Notes under the pieces: model-generated
The model's input: the letters and a program-made list of their open reading frames with translations, nothing else
Databases searched by the model: none
What the model was told of the DNA's origin: nothing
NCBI RefSeq assembly: GCF_000877395.1
Contig: NZ_JYFE01000013.1
Span: forward strand, 1 to 53,623
Source: Jannaschia aquimarina
GTDB taxonomy: Bacteria > Pseudomonadota > Alphaproteobacteria > Rhodobacterales > Rhodobacteraceae
Direction: 5' to 3'
Length of the DNA stretch: 53,623 nucleotides
Made by a program: the position numbers and the translations under genes
Shown here: piece by piece, positions 7,843 to 16,296 of the stretch
Numbering within the stretch: position 1 is the first letter of the stretch
Layout: each line of letters starts with the position of its first letter

Positions 7843-8619
7843 CTAATGAACCGTCTCGTGGGCAGCCGCCGCGATCGGATCTCCCATGGCCTGCGGCAAC
7901 TCGGAGACGGGAAATCCTGCCTCCGCCATCAGTCGGTTCGACGCGCCTTCGATCCTTGCTTCGAGCACAGCCATGAAGGTCGCACGGTCCAGCCCCGGCG
8001 GTATCGGTTCCAGAAACTCTATGACGGCCGTTCCGGGCTTTCGCAGTAGCCCGCGCTTTGGCCAGAAGACGCCCACATTGCAGGCGACCGGCACGCAGGG
8101 CTGCCCCAGTTGCTCATAGAGCGCGAAGGTACCCACCTTGTAGGGAATATGCGCACCCGGCGCGACGCGGGTGCCCTGGGGATAGATGACAAGCTGCCCG
8201 CCCGCCCGCTCGCCCGCGCGAACTTCTTGCAGCATCCGCTTGATCGCCTCGGACCGCTTGCCGCGATGAACGGGGATACAGCCCAGCAGGATCGCGTAGC
8301 GGCCCCAGACCGGCACGAAGCGGAGCAGGGCCTTCATGATGAAGAATGGACGCGGAAGCGCATCCCAGATCATCAGGATATCCAGAAAGCTCTGATGCTT
8401 TGCGGCGACCAGCACCTGTCCCTCAGGGGGCGTCCCGCGCACTTCGCAGCGCAGCCCGATCACCGGGTCCGCAATGCGCAGGATGAACTTGGCGATGGTG
8501 CTGCATGCGGTGCGCGCGCCCTTGCGCGAGAAGAGGGCCCAAGGCGCGAACAGGAAGCCCAGAAGGACGAACATCGCGTACATCGCGACATTGAAGAACA
8601 GGCTTCTTGCGTATTGCAT
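7843..8619 (-). CDS. plsC: 1-acyl-sn-glycerol-3-phosphate acyltransferase
   Basis: 258 residues. An N-terminal membrane segment (about residues 10-32) is followed by the acyltransferase HX4D motif KHQSFLD (His75, Asp80) and the glycerol-phosphate-binding motif YPQGTR (146-151), a variant of the usual EGTR. It acylates lysophosphatidic acid to phosphatidic acid at the inner membrane. The ATG overlaps the ftsX stop by one base (TGATG), so it is the third gene of an ftsE-ftsX-plsC operon. Much of the long frame upstream to 9522 is antisense-type sequence within ftsX and is not coding. Confidence 0.9.
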   Translation of the reverse strand: MQYARSLFFNVAMYAMFVLLGFLFAPWALFSRKGARTACSTIAKFILRIADPVIGLRCEVRGTPPEGQVLVAAKHQSFLDILMIWDALPRPFFIMKALLRFVPVWGRYAILLGCIPVHRGKRSEAIKRMLQEVRAGERAGGQLVIYPQGTRVAPGAHIPYKVGTFALYEQLGQPCVPVACNVGVFWPKRGLLRKPGTAVIEFLEPIPPGLDRATFMAVLEARIEGASNRLMAEAGFPVSELPQAMGDPIAAAAHETVH

Positions 8620-9578
8620 CACTCGAACCTTCCCAAGGCGCGGGCGGTGGCCCGCTTCGTTGCCAGCAGCGCGACCAAGCCCGCCAGAAGCGGGATGAGG
8701 ACCAGCCAAAGCCACCCTGCGCCGGACAATGCAAGCCCCTGCGGGAGAACCGCGCCCGGAGCGGGCAGCAGGTAAAGCCCGACCCCACCCAGAACCGTCC
8801 CCGCCGCCGCGCCAGCCAGCGCGCGCAGGGTGAAACGCCGGGTGAAGGCACGGATCACGAAGCCGTCCCGCGCGCCGACCAGACGAAGGACCCGGATCGC
8901 CTCGGCATTGGCCGCGAGGGCCGATTGTGCCCCCAGCGTGATGATGGCCGCGACCGTCCCGGCGATCAGCGCGAGGGCCAGCCATCCGACTGCACGCAAG
9001 CCCGCCGCCGCCTCGATCAGAGGCGCGCGCCACGTCGCATGATCGTCGAGGACCGCCTCGGGCACCTCGGCATGCAGCCGCAATGCGAGCCCGCGCAGAT
9101 CCAGGCCCTCGTCGCTCTGCACGTCGATGAGAAGCGGCAGGGGCAGCGATGACGCATCCAGGCCGGTCCCGAGCCATGGCTCCAACAGGTCTGCCTGCGA
9201 GGTGCTGTCGATCTGTGTGGCCGACGCGATACCGGGCGTCGTCGACAGGATCTCCATCGTCCGCGCCAGCTGGTCGTCGGCCCCTGGGGGCAGGCGCACC
9301 GTGAGGGCGCGGGATAGCTCCTCGGACCAGCCCTCGGCCACCTGGTCGACGGCCAGCGCGAAGGCGAGTGCGAAGACCGCCAGGAATGCCATCGCCGCAG
9401 AAGCCAGCACGGTCAGCCAGACCGTGTGTCCGGTCGGCGGCACGACACGATCCGCGTCCCGGTCCCCCAAGGCCAGTTCGACCGCCCGCGTCAGCCCGGC
9501 GCCGGTCCGGCGCGCCGTCCACCCGGCCCCCTGCGCCGCCAGCCGCGTCAGGTACTTCGCGGTTGTCGCCGCACTCAC
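8619..9578 (-). CDS. ftsX: Cell division protein FtsX (ABC permease)
   Basis: 319 residues from a GTG that overlaps the ftsE stop (GTGA). A cytoplasmic N-terminus and a first membrane helix near residues 50-75 are followed by a periplasmic domain (LTVRLPPG and later LPLLIDVQSDEGLDL). Three C-terminal hydrophobic segments follow, including LALALIAGTVAAIITLGAQSA and TVLGGVGLYLLPAPG. This is the FtsX layout. FtsX pairs with FtsE at the division septum and transmits ATP-driven changes to cell-wall hydrolases in other bacteria. Sequence conservation is modest, so the call leans on topology and on the adjacent ftsE. Confidence 0.88.
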   Translation of the reverse strand: MSAATTAKYLTRLAAQGAGWTARRTGAGLTRAVELALGDRDADRVVPPTGHTVWLTVLASAAMAFLAVFALAFALAVDQVAEGWSEELSRALTVRLPPGADDQLARTMEILSTTPGIASATQIDSTSQADLLEPWLGTGLDASSLPLPLLIDVQSDEGLDLRGLALRLHAEVPEAVLDDHATWRAPLIEAAAGLRAVGWLALALIAGTVAAIITLGAQSALAANAEAIRVLRLVGARDGFVIRAFTRRFTLRALAGAAAGTVLGGVGLYLLPAPGAVLPQGLALSGAGWLWLVLIPLLAGLVALLATKRATARALGRFE

Positions 9579-10252
9579 AACTCGGCTCCGGCCGCTTGGA
9601 GGTTGCCGCCGGCGAGCCGCAGGATCCGTGCCTGCACCAGAGGTTTCGCGGCGCGGATCAGCCCCATATCGTGCGTCGCCACGACCACCGCCTTCCCCAT
9701 GCGGTTCAACTCGGTCAGCAGCGTCAGGAGGCGCTGGGACATCTCGGCATCGACATTGCCGGTCGGCTCGTCGGCAAGCAGCACATCCGGATCCATGATG
9801 ACCGCGCGGGCGAGGGCGGCGCGCTGCCGCTCTCCGCCCGACAGTTCCGGGGGGCGAGCCTCGGCGCGGGCGCTCAAACCCACCCAACTGAGCAACTGGG
9901 CCAGGTCCGTTGCGTGGGCCGACGGGTCGCGGCCCGTGACCTGAAGCGGCAGGGCGACGTTGTCGACCACGCTCAGATGATCGAGAAATCGGCAATCCTG
10001 ATGTACCACGCCGACCTTCCGGCGGATCCTCGCCAATCCGTCCCGATCGACCTTGCGGCTATCCTGACCGAATAGCAGCGCCGCCCCGGAACTGGGCTTC
10101 AATTCACCGTAGAGCAGCTTGAGAAGGGTGGTCTTGCCCGCCCCGGACGGGCCGGTAAGGAAGTGAAACGAGCCGGGGGCAAGCGTCAGGTCGAGGTCGC
10201 TCAAGGTCGCGCCCCGCCCATAGCTGTAGCCTGCCTGCCGAAGCTCGATCAT
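9575..10252 (-). CDS. ftsE: Cell division ATP-binding protein FtsE
   Basis: 225 residues starting MIELRQAGYSYG. Walker A is GPSGAGKTT (34-42), the signature is LSGGERQRAALARA, and Walker B is VLLADEPTGNVD. It is the ABC ATPase partner of FtsX. Two in-frame ATGs exist (10258 and 10252); 10252 is preferred because AGGA lies 5 bp upstream of it, while for 10258 that sequence is too close. The frame remains open further upstream, but that sequence is shadow of the divergent zinc-ribbon gene. First gene of ftsE-ftsX-plsC. Confidence 0.9.
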   Translation of the reverse strand: MIELRQAGYSYGRGATLSDLDLTLAPGSFHFLTGPSGAGKTTLLKLLYGELKPSSGAALLFGQDSRKVDRDGLARIRRKVGVVHQDCRFLDHLSVVDNVALPLQVTGRDPSAHATDLAQLLSWVGLSARAEARPPELSGGERQRAALARAVIMDPDVLLADEPTGNVDAEMSQRLLTLLTELNRMGKAVVVATHDMGLIRAAKPLVQARILRLAGGNLQAAGAEL

Positions 10253-10411
10253 GGTCATCCTGCCTGGTTCGGGGCCGTATGCCAGCGCCACATCGGCGCC
10301 GCAATCTTGCAAACGGGTCACGGGCTTATACCGCCCGCAGGGACGGCGCCTTGCGGAGCGACAGACCGTCGCTAGTCTGGCGACGACCAAGAGGCGAGGA
10401 ATCTGCCGGCA

Positions 10412-11335
10412 ATGCGCCTGATCTGCCCGAGTTGTGGCGCCAAATACGATGTCGCCGCCGATCTGATCCCTCCGGAGGGACGCGACGTTCAGTGTTCCAA
10501 TTGCGGCGGGAGCTGGTTCCAGGAACCGGAGCCGGTGGCAGAGGAAGCGCTGGCCGGCGCGGATGCCGCGCCGCCTCCGCCGGAGCTTGAACCCCGGGCA
10601 CCCGAACCCCGCGCCAGCGAACCGGCGCAAAAGCCGGCCGCCGGGACCACCGACGACGCCGTCCTCGAAATCCTGCGGCAAGAGCGGGAATACGAGAGCC
10701 GCGCCCGTGCCGCCGAAGGCAGGGGCGCGTCTGGGATCCCGTCCGACTTGCCCGAAACCGCCCCCGACACCGCGGCCCCACCGGATGACGATACGCCGGA
10801 GGAGCGTGGAGCGAGGGAGCGCGCCCGCATGGCCGCTGCGGCCACGATCGCCCGGTCGCGTGACAAGACGCCGGTTTCGGATCCGGATGCGCCAGAGAAG
10901 GCCGATCCCGGGCTGTCCGAGGAAGATGCGGCCATTTCCGCTGCTCTCGCCGAGGCAGCACAGGATGATGGGCAAGGTTCGGTCGAGGTCATCTCTGCGG
11001 CGTCACGGCGCAACCTTTTGCCGGACATCGAAGAGATCAACGAGACGCTCAAACCAGATGAACGGGCGATCGAGCAGGCGGCTGCGGAGGATGCCGCCGA
11101 GGATGCTGCGATCTCCGAAAGCGACGGACGCAGCGGGTTCCGCACAGGATTCCTCGCTGTGCTTCTGGTCTTCATCGTCCTGATCGGTGTTTATCTCGCT
11201 GCACCCCAGCTTGCCGATGCGATACCTGCCCTGATCCAGCCTTTGACGGAATATGTGGGGCTGGTGGATCAGCTTCGCTCGATCCTCGCGGGCGGCGCCG
11301 AGTCCCTGACGGAGTGGCTGTCCACGCCATCCTGA
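10412..11335 (+). CDS. Zinc-ribbon domain membrane protein
   Basis: 307 residues. The N-terminus MRLICPSCGAKYDVAADLIP has the MJ0042-type zinc ribbon with Cys5, Cys8, Cys28 and Cys31. A long acidic, Pro/Ala-rich low-complexity region follows (about 40-235). A single membrane helix near residues 245-268 and a short C-terminal tail complete it. The likely topology is a cytoplasmic zinc finger tethered to the inner membrane. It is divergent from ftsE with 159 bp between starts. Proteins of this layout are frequent in alphaproteobacteria; their function is unknown. Confidence 0.82.
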   Translation: MRLICPSCGAKYDVAADLIPPEGRDVQCSNCGGSWFQEPEPVAEEALAGADAAPPPPELEPRAPEPRASEPAQKPAAGTTDDAVLEILRQEREYESRARAAEGRGASGIPSDLPETAPDTAAPPDDDTPEERGARERARMAAAATIARSRDKTPVSDPDAPEKADPGLSEEDAAISAALAEAAQDDGQGSVEVISAASRRNLLPDIEEINETLKPDERAIEQAAAEDAAEDAAISESDGRSGFRTGFLAVLLVFIVLIGVYLAAPQLADAIPALIQPLTEYVGLVDQLRSILAGGAESLTEWLSTPS

Positions 11336-11359
11336 ACCGGACTGCCGGACCTTTCCCGT

Positions 11360-13945
11360 TCAGAACTGTTCCAGCAGGCGGCGAAGGTAGTCGCGCTCGT
11401 CCTCGGGTCGGGCGCGTTCGCCGAGCCGCCGCCGGATCTCGTCCAGCAGGTCCTGCGCGCGGCGTGCCCCGTCCGGCCCACCCAGCAGGCTGTCTTCCGT
11501 GCCGAGCCGCGCACCTTCGCCGCTCTGACGTCCGAGCGGATCGCGACGGAAACCGTCGCCCGGCCGGCCCGCTGCCTGCCCTTCGCCGCGTGCACCGTCA
11601 TTCTCGCCCTGCTCACCGGCCTGCTGGCGACCGAGCTCTTGCATCCCGTCGCGCAGGGCGTCCATGGCCTGTGCTTGATCGTCCAGTGCGCCGCCCAGAT
11701 TTCCGCTTTCAAGGTCGCGCTGCGCCTGATCCATCGCCCGGCCGGCACGGTCCAGAGCGTCATCCACTCCCTCGCCATTGCCGCCCAGACCTTCCCGCAG
11801 AGCGTCGAGTTGCCGGCGCAATTCTTCCTGCCGACGGGCCAGTTCGGCAGGAGAACGCCCTCCGCCTTCGCGGCCGACCTGAGAGCCCGATCCGGACCCC
11901 TGCTCATTCCCCGGCCGACCCGACGGCTGACCACCCTGACCTTGCTGCTGGCCCTGCTGGCCCTGTTGCCCTTGTTGGCCCTGCTGCCCTTGTTGGCCCT
12001 GCTGCCCTTGCTGACCTTGCTGTTGGCCCTGTTGCTGGCCGAACTGTTCCTGAAGTTCTCGGAAAGCCTCGTCCGACAGTTCCTGCTGATCCCGCAATGT
12101 GTCGCGCAGATCGTCCATGGCCTGCTCGCCCGGCTGTCCCTGTCCCTGGCCACCCTGACCCTGCGTGACCTGAAGGTTTTCCATCATCTCCTGAAGCTGG
12201 CGCAACAGCTCCTGCGCCTCGGCAACGCGGCCCTGGCGCATCAATTCCTCGATCCGCTCCATCATCTGGTCCAGCATGTCGGGCGTGATTTCCTGCGTCT
12301 CGCCCTGGGCCTGCTGCTGACCCTGCTGTCCCTGCTGCTGTTGCTGGGCGAGCTGTCTGGTGTAGTCGTCCATGGCCCGGCGCATCTCTTCGGTGAGCCG
12401 CGCGATTTCTTCGGGGGACGCGCCTTGCCGGATCGCCTCCGACAACCGCTCCTGCGCCTGCCGCAATCTCTGGAGGGCGCTGTCGAGGGAGTTCTCTTCC
12501 AGCCGGATCGCGGCTTCCCACAACATCTCGGCCAGTTCATCGCGCGCTTCGGCCGTCAGGTCAGGCTGTCCTTCCAGCCGTCGGATGGCCATCCTGACGA
12601 TCAGGAACGCGGACGGATTGTCGAACGTGTCGTCGCCGCGCCAGGTGATGGCGCGCAGCAGCCGCGCGGACCGGGCGCGATTTTCCCGTGACCAGAGCAG
12701 GTCGCGGCGCATTTCGATCAGCGCACCGGCCACGGCGTCGTAGAACGGGCGCGCCGGCAGGATCATCGTCTCGCTGGACGTCCCCGTCTGGCCCGCCGCG
12801 TCGTCCGCTTCGAGCTGTGCGGTCACCGGAAGACCCGCGAAGGGATGCTTGGACAGATCGAGCCGCGCGACTTCCTTGATCTCGGTCCGATCGCCGGCAA
12901 TCGGCAACGCAAGATCCACCGTCACCGGCTCTCGCGCCTCAGGGTCTGGCTGGAGCCCGTACCGACGCTCGACCGACGCGAGATCCAGAGTGAAGGTCGC
13001 TCGTGCGGCGACGATCCCGAAATCGTCCGTCGCTTCCCACGGAATGACCTGACTGCCCGGGATCTCGAAATCCGGCTCTCCGGCCAGCGCGATCGTCGGC
13101 GACGCGTCGGGCGCAACGGTCAGTGTCCAGAGCGGCTCATCCTCGCCGCCGGAGATGGCGATCGTGCCGGACTGAGTGACGTCGAACTCTTGCAGCGGAT
13201 CGGATGGCGCGGTTTCTCCCCGGCCCGAAACGGTCTCCGACACGGAGAGCGCGCCCGGTTCGCCATACAGGCGCAGGGTGACCCGCGTTCCCTCGGGCAC
13301 CTCGACCGGGCCGGACGCGACCTCGTTCAGGTAGAGCGTCGGGAGCCCGGTATGCCGCGGCGGCTCAAGCCATCCTTCCCAGACCGGGCCTTCGGCGATG
13401 GCCTGCCCTTCACCGCCCGGAAGCACGGGCGCCGCCGGGACCCGCCACAGCGTTCCGAACAGGATCGCCACGGCGGCGAGCATTACGGCCAGATAGCGCA
13501 GGGCATAGGGATCCCGCCGCGACACGCGCAGGTCCGGGGGAACGGCTTGCGCCTCGCCCAGCCGGTTCCGCAGGCGTTCCCTGTGGGCCTCCCACACGGC
13601 GGCAGAGGCCGCGTCCGTGGCGCCAACGGCCTGGGTATCGCTGAGACCCTGAAGCGGTCGATCCGGCAATGTCGCGTCGAGGCGATCCCTGACCTCACCC
13701 TCGGTCGGAGCATGGAAGGCGCGCGCCCCGAAGATCAGGCAGGTCAGGAACAGCAGGCCCAGAGCGACGAGAAGCGACCCTTCCCACAACGGAGGGACCA
13801 CGCCGGATGCCCAAACCGCCGCCGCAAGGAATGCGGTCGTCCAGGCAGGCCAAAAACATCGCGTGATCCGTTCAGCCCACAGGCCGACACGGGTCAGTCG
13901 CAACTGGCGCGTCACATGTGCGCGCAGATCGGTCGGGTCGGACAA
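11360..13945 (-). CDS. TIGR02302-like large membrane-anchored protein
   Basis: 861 residues. The start is a TTG at 13943-13945 with GGAG 8 bp upstream. Two N-terminal membrane helices (about 30-75) and another near 150-170 are followed by a predicted periplasmic beta-rich part (170-400). A long helical, Gln/Gly-rich region follows, with many QQGQ units (roughly 535-690). The C-terminus ERARPEDERDYLRRLLEQF is characteristic of this alphaproteobacterial family (also called DUF4175). Function is unknown. It ends 24 bp from the convergent zinc-ribbon gene and lies downstream of lysA, an arrangement common in the group. Confidence 0.82.
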   Translation of the reverse strand: MSDPTDLRAHVTRQLRLTRVGLWAERITRCFWPAWTTAFLAAAVWASGVVPPLWEGSLLVALGLLFLTCLIFGARAFHAPTEGEVRDRLDATLPDRPLQGLSDTQAVGATDAASAAVWEAHRERLRNRLGEAQAVPPDLRVSRRDPYALRYLAVMLAAVAILFGTLWRVPAAPVLPGGEGQAIAEGPVWEGWLEPPRHTGLPTLYLNEVASGPVEVPEGTRVTLRLYGEPGALSVSETVSGRGETAPSDPLQEFDVTQSGTIAISGGEDEPLWTLTVAPDASPTIALAGEPDFEIPGSQVIPWEATDDFGIVAARATFTLDLASVERRYGLQPDPEAREPVTVDLALPIAGDRTEIKEVARLDLSKHPFAGLPVTAQLEADDAAGQTGTSSETMILPARPFYDAVAGALIEMRRDLLWSRENRARSARLLRAITWRGDDTFDNPSAFLIVRMAIRRLEGQPDLTAEARDELAEMLWEAAIRLEENSLDSALQRLRQAQERLSEAIRQGASPEEIARLTEEMRRAMDDYTRQLAQQQQQGQQGQQQAQGETQEITPDMLDQMMERIEELMRQGRVAEAQELLRQLQEMMENLQVTQGQGGQGQGQPGEQAMDDLRDTLRDQQELSDEAFRELQEQFGQQQGQQQGQQGQQGQQGQQGQQGQQGQQGQQQGQGGQPSGRPGNEQGSGSGSQVGREGGGRSPAELARRQEELRRQLDALREGLGGNGEGVDDALDRAGRAMDQAQRDLESGNLGGALDDQAQAMDALRDGMQELGRQQAGEQGENDGARGEGQAAGRPGDGFRRDPLGRQSGEGARLGTEDSLLGGPDGARRAQDLLDEIRRRLGERARPEDERDYLRRLLEQF
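11941..12040 (-). repeat. In-gene tandem repeat encoding Gln-Gly tract
   Basis: About 100 bp of imperfect 9/18-bp tandem repeats (unit on the plus strand close to CTGCTGCCCTTGTTGGCC) encode the QQGQQG tract of the TIGR02302-like protein. All units are multiples of three, so length changes would keep the frame. Confidence 0.8.
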
Positions 13946-14124
13946 GAGGCATACTCCGGTCGGTCTTTGACCAACCTAGGCGCGGGAGGTGGGAACACCA
14001 ACCCCGGATCGCAGTCTGACATGGATGTGAGCGGGTTGGCCGCAGGCCGTCCGGCCTATCCTGAGCCGCACTGGCCAAGGTTTCCGCATTGTCAGAACGC
14101 CGCCGCGTTGAAATGCGGCACTGA

Positions 14125-15396
14125 TTAGCCGTCAAGCCAGGCCGGCACGCTTTCCCGCGCGATCATCTCGTCGTAGCTGGGCCGGGGCCGGATGACGGAC
14201 CAGTTCTCTCCACGCACGAGGACTTCTGGGACCAGCGGACGGGAGTTGTACTCGCTCGCCATCACGGCGCCGTAGGCTCCGGCGGACCGGAAGGCGACGA
14301 CGTCCGAGGGGGCAAGCGGCGGCAGGAGACGCGCCTTCGTGAACGTGTCACCGGACTCGCAGACCGGCCCGACGACGTCGTAGGGATGCATCTCGGCTCC
14401 GGCGGCCGTCTCTCGGAGGGGGACGATATCGTGGTGCGCACCGTACATGGCGGGCCGGATCAGATCGTTCATTGCCGCGTCGAGGATTAGGAAGTCACGG
14501 CCTTCGCCTTCCTTTACGAAAATGACCGAGGCCAGCAGGACGCCCGCATTGCCCGCGATCAGCCGCCCGGGCTCGATTTCGATCTCGCAGCCCAGATGAC
14601 CGACCTCGTCGCGGACGACCTGCCCGTATTCCAATGGAACCGGCGGCGCGAGGTTCGAGCGTTCATACGGGATCCCCAGGCCGCCGCCCAGATCGAGCCG
14701 GTCGATCGTATGCCCGTCGGCACGCAACGTCTCGGTCAGGTCAGCGACCTTGCGATAGGCCAGCCGGAACGGGTCCAGATCGGTCAACTGGCTGCCGATA
14801 TGCACGTCTATGCCGACGACCCGAAGGCCGGGCAGCGTGGCAAGCTCCGCATAGACGTTGCGGGCCTTGGCGATCGGGATGCCGAACTTGTTTTCGGACT
14901 TGCCGGTGGCGATCTTCTCGTGGGTCTTGGCGTCGACATCCGGATTCACGCGGACGGTCACCGGGACCTCGATCCCCATGTTCGACGCGATTTCGGACAG
15001 CATCCGGTATTCCGGCTCGCTTTCCAGGTTGATCTGCCGGATGCCGCCTTCGAGCACGTGCCGCATCTCGCCCGGCGTCTTGCCCACGCCCGAGAAGACG
15101 ATCCGGTCGCCGGGCACACCGGCCGCGCGGGCGCGTCGGTATTCACCTTCCGAGACCACGTCCATGCCCGCGCCCTCATCGCCCAGAAGCTTCAACAAGG
15201 CCACGTTGCTGGCGGCCTTCACCGCGTAGCAGACCAGATGCGGACCCCAATCCAGAGCCTCGTCGAAAAGCCTGTAATGCCGAAGCAGGGTCGCCGCCGA
15301 ATAGACGTAGGCCGGCGTGCCGACCGAGGCCGCGATCTCGGGCAGGGGCACGTCCTCGGCATGCAGAATGCCGTCGCGATAGAGGAAATGGTCCAT
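14125..15396 (-). CDS. lysA: Diaminopimelate decarboxylase
   Basis: 423 residues of the fold-III PLP decarboxylase family. The PLP lysine is Lys60 in CYAVKAASN. Other marks are HIGSQLTDLDPF, the phosphate-binding GGGLGIPY, and CESGDTF near residue 345, whose Cys acts at the partner active site. It converts meso-diaminopimelate to L-lysine, the last step of lysine synthesis. The length is normal. It sits between the DUF2834 gene (39 bp upstream) and the TIGR02302-like gene (179-bp gap with only a weak 5-bp stem at 14103-14120). Confidence 0.95.
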   Translation of the reverse strand: MDHFLYRDGILHAEDVPLPEIAASVGTPAYVYSAATLLRHYRLFDEALDWGPHLVCYAVKAASNVALLKLLGDEGAGMDVVSEGEYRRARAAGVPGDRIVFSGVGKTPGEMRHVLEGGIRQINLESEPEYRMLSEIASNMGIEVPVTVRVNPDVDAKTHEKIATGKSENKFGIPIAKARNVYAELATLPGLRVVGIDVHIGSQLTDLDPFRLAYRKVADLTETLRADGHTIDRLDLGGGLGIPYERSNLAPPVPLEYGQVVRDEVGHLGCEIEIEPGRLIAGNAGVLLASVIFVKEGEGRDFLILDAAMNDLIRPAMYGAHHDIVPLRETAAGAEMHPYDVVGPVCESGDTFTKARLLPPLAPSDVVAFRSAGAYGAVMASEYNSRPLVPEVLVRGENWSVIRPRPSYDEMIARESVPAWLDG

Positions 15397-15435
15397 GGCC
15401 GCGCCCCTAGCGCGCCTTTTCCGTCCGCGCTAGTC

Positions 15436-15762
15436 TCACGCCTCTCGTCTTCCGCGCAGGAAGAGGTGCAAAGGCAGCCCAAGACTGACACCGACACCGA
15501 AGGTCGCCGGGATCGATGCCAGCAGCAGCCAGTCCCGTCGCGTATACGCTTCGTGAACGATCCAGACGGTCAGCGCGGCCGCCGCGACGGTCAGATCCCA
15601 GACCAGACCGCTGGACGCCGCATTCGCGTGCCAGGCATCGACCATGGCGCCGAGGCTCCAACCGTTCTCGGTAAACCACGCGAGAAAGTAGCGCCACGGC
15701 AGTATGATCCCGACAATACAGAGGATCAGGTAGAGGATGCGGAGAGGTGAGAATGTGCCCAT
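15436..15762 (-). CDS. DUF2834 small membrane protein
   Basis: 108 residues from the ATG at 15760-15762. Three hydrophobic helices lie at about residues 8-26, 52-70 and 80-100. The motif ILPWRYFLAWFTENGW after helix 1 and the polar loop HEAYTRRDWLLL are typical of DUF2834 proteins, whose function is unknown. The frame extends upstream to 15918, but that part would cover the divergent acetyltransferase start. It lies 39 bp upstream of lysA on the same strand and may be cotranscribed. Confidence 0.8.
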   Translation of the reverse strand: MGTFSPLRILYLILCIVGIILPWRYFLAWFTENGWSLGAMVDAWHANAASSGLVWDLTVAAAALTVWIVHEAYTRRDWLLLASIPATFGVGVSLGLPLHLFLRGRREA

Positions 15763-15839
15763 GAGCCGGAGGTAGCGGGGCGCGCCTGGAAGGCGAGGGC
15801 GGCATTGTCGGCACAAGGGATCGGCGCGATATTCGCTGG

Positions 15840-16283
15840 ATGCCCGTACGGATCGCGACGCCATCTGATATCGAAGACTGGGTGGCGTTGCGCGCGCGTC
15901 TCTGGCCTGGAACGTCACAAGCCGTTCATCGGGAAGAGGCTGCGGCCCTCCTCGAGGCGATGCCGGTCAATGGCTGCGTTTTCGTCCACGACGACGGGAG
16001 AGGCCCCTTCGCCTTTTCCGAGGCCACCCTGCGCCGCGACCACGTGAACGGATGCGAAACCTCGCCGGTGGCCTTCCTCGAAGGCATCTACGTCGCGCCC
16101 GACCATCGACGGGAGGGGGTCGGGGCATTGCTTCTGGACGCGGTCCGGGCCTGGGCAAGGGAGCGGGGATGCACGGAGCTGGCCTCCGACGCTCATATCG
16201 ACAACATCGCCAGTCACGCGTTCCACCGAACACTCGGTTTCGAAGAGACGGTGCGTGTCGTGTGCTTCCGGACGAAGCTCTGA
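15840..16283 (+). CDS. GNAT acetyltransferase similar to aminoglycoside 6'-N-acetyltransferases
   Basis: 147-residue single GNAT domain. It resembles AAC(6')-I enzymes over its whole length: VALRARLWPG near the start, RRDHVNGCETSPVAFLEGIYV in the middle, the acetyl-CoA loop HRREGVGALLL, and the end HRTLGFEETVRV. Such enzymes transfer acetyl from acetyl-CoA to the 6'-amino group of aminoglycosides; chromosomal members may have another natural substrate. There is no mobile element nearby, so it looks like a resident gene. The similarity is from memory of the family and was not scored. Confidence 0.75.
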   Translation: MPVRIATPSDIEDWVALRARLWPGTSQAVHREEAAALLEAMPVNGCVFVHDDGRGPFAFSEATLRRDHVNGCETSPVAFLEGIYVAPDHRREGVGALLLDAVRAWARERGCTELASDAHIDNIASHAFHRTLGFEETVRVVCFRTKL

Positions 16284-16296
16284 TCGCCGGGCGCCG

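Noticed and set aside
7843-9522. Single 559-residue protein fusing plsC to upstream sequence
   Set aside because: The N-terminal 300 residues lie over ftsX in another frame; plsC has its own ATG overlapping the ftsX stop.
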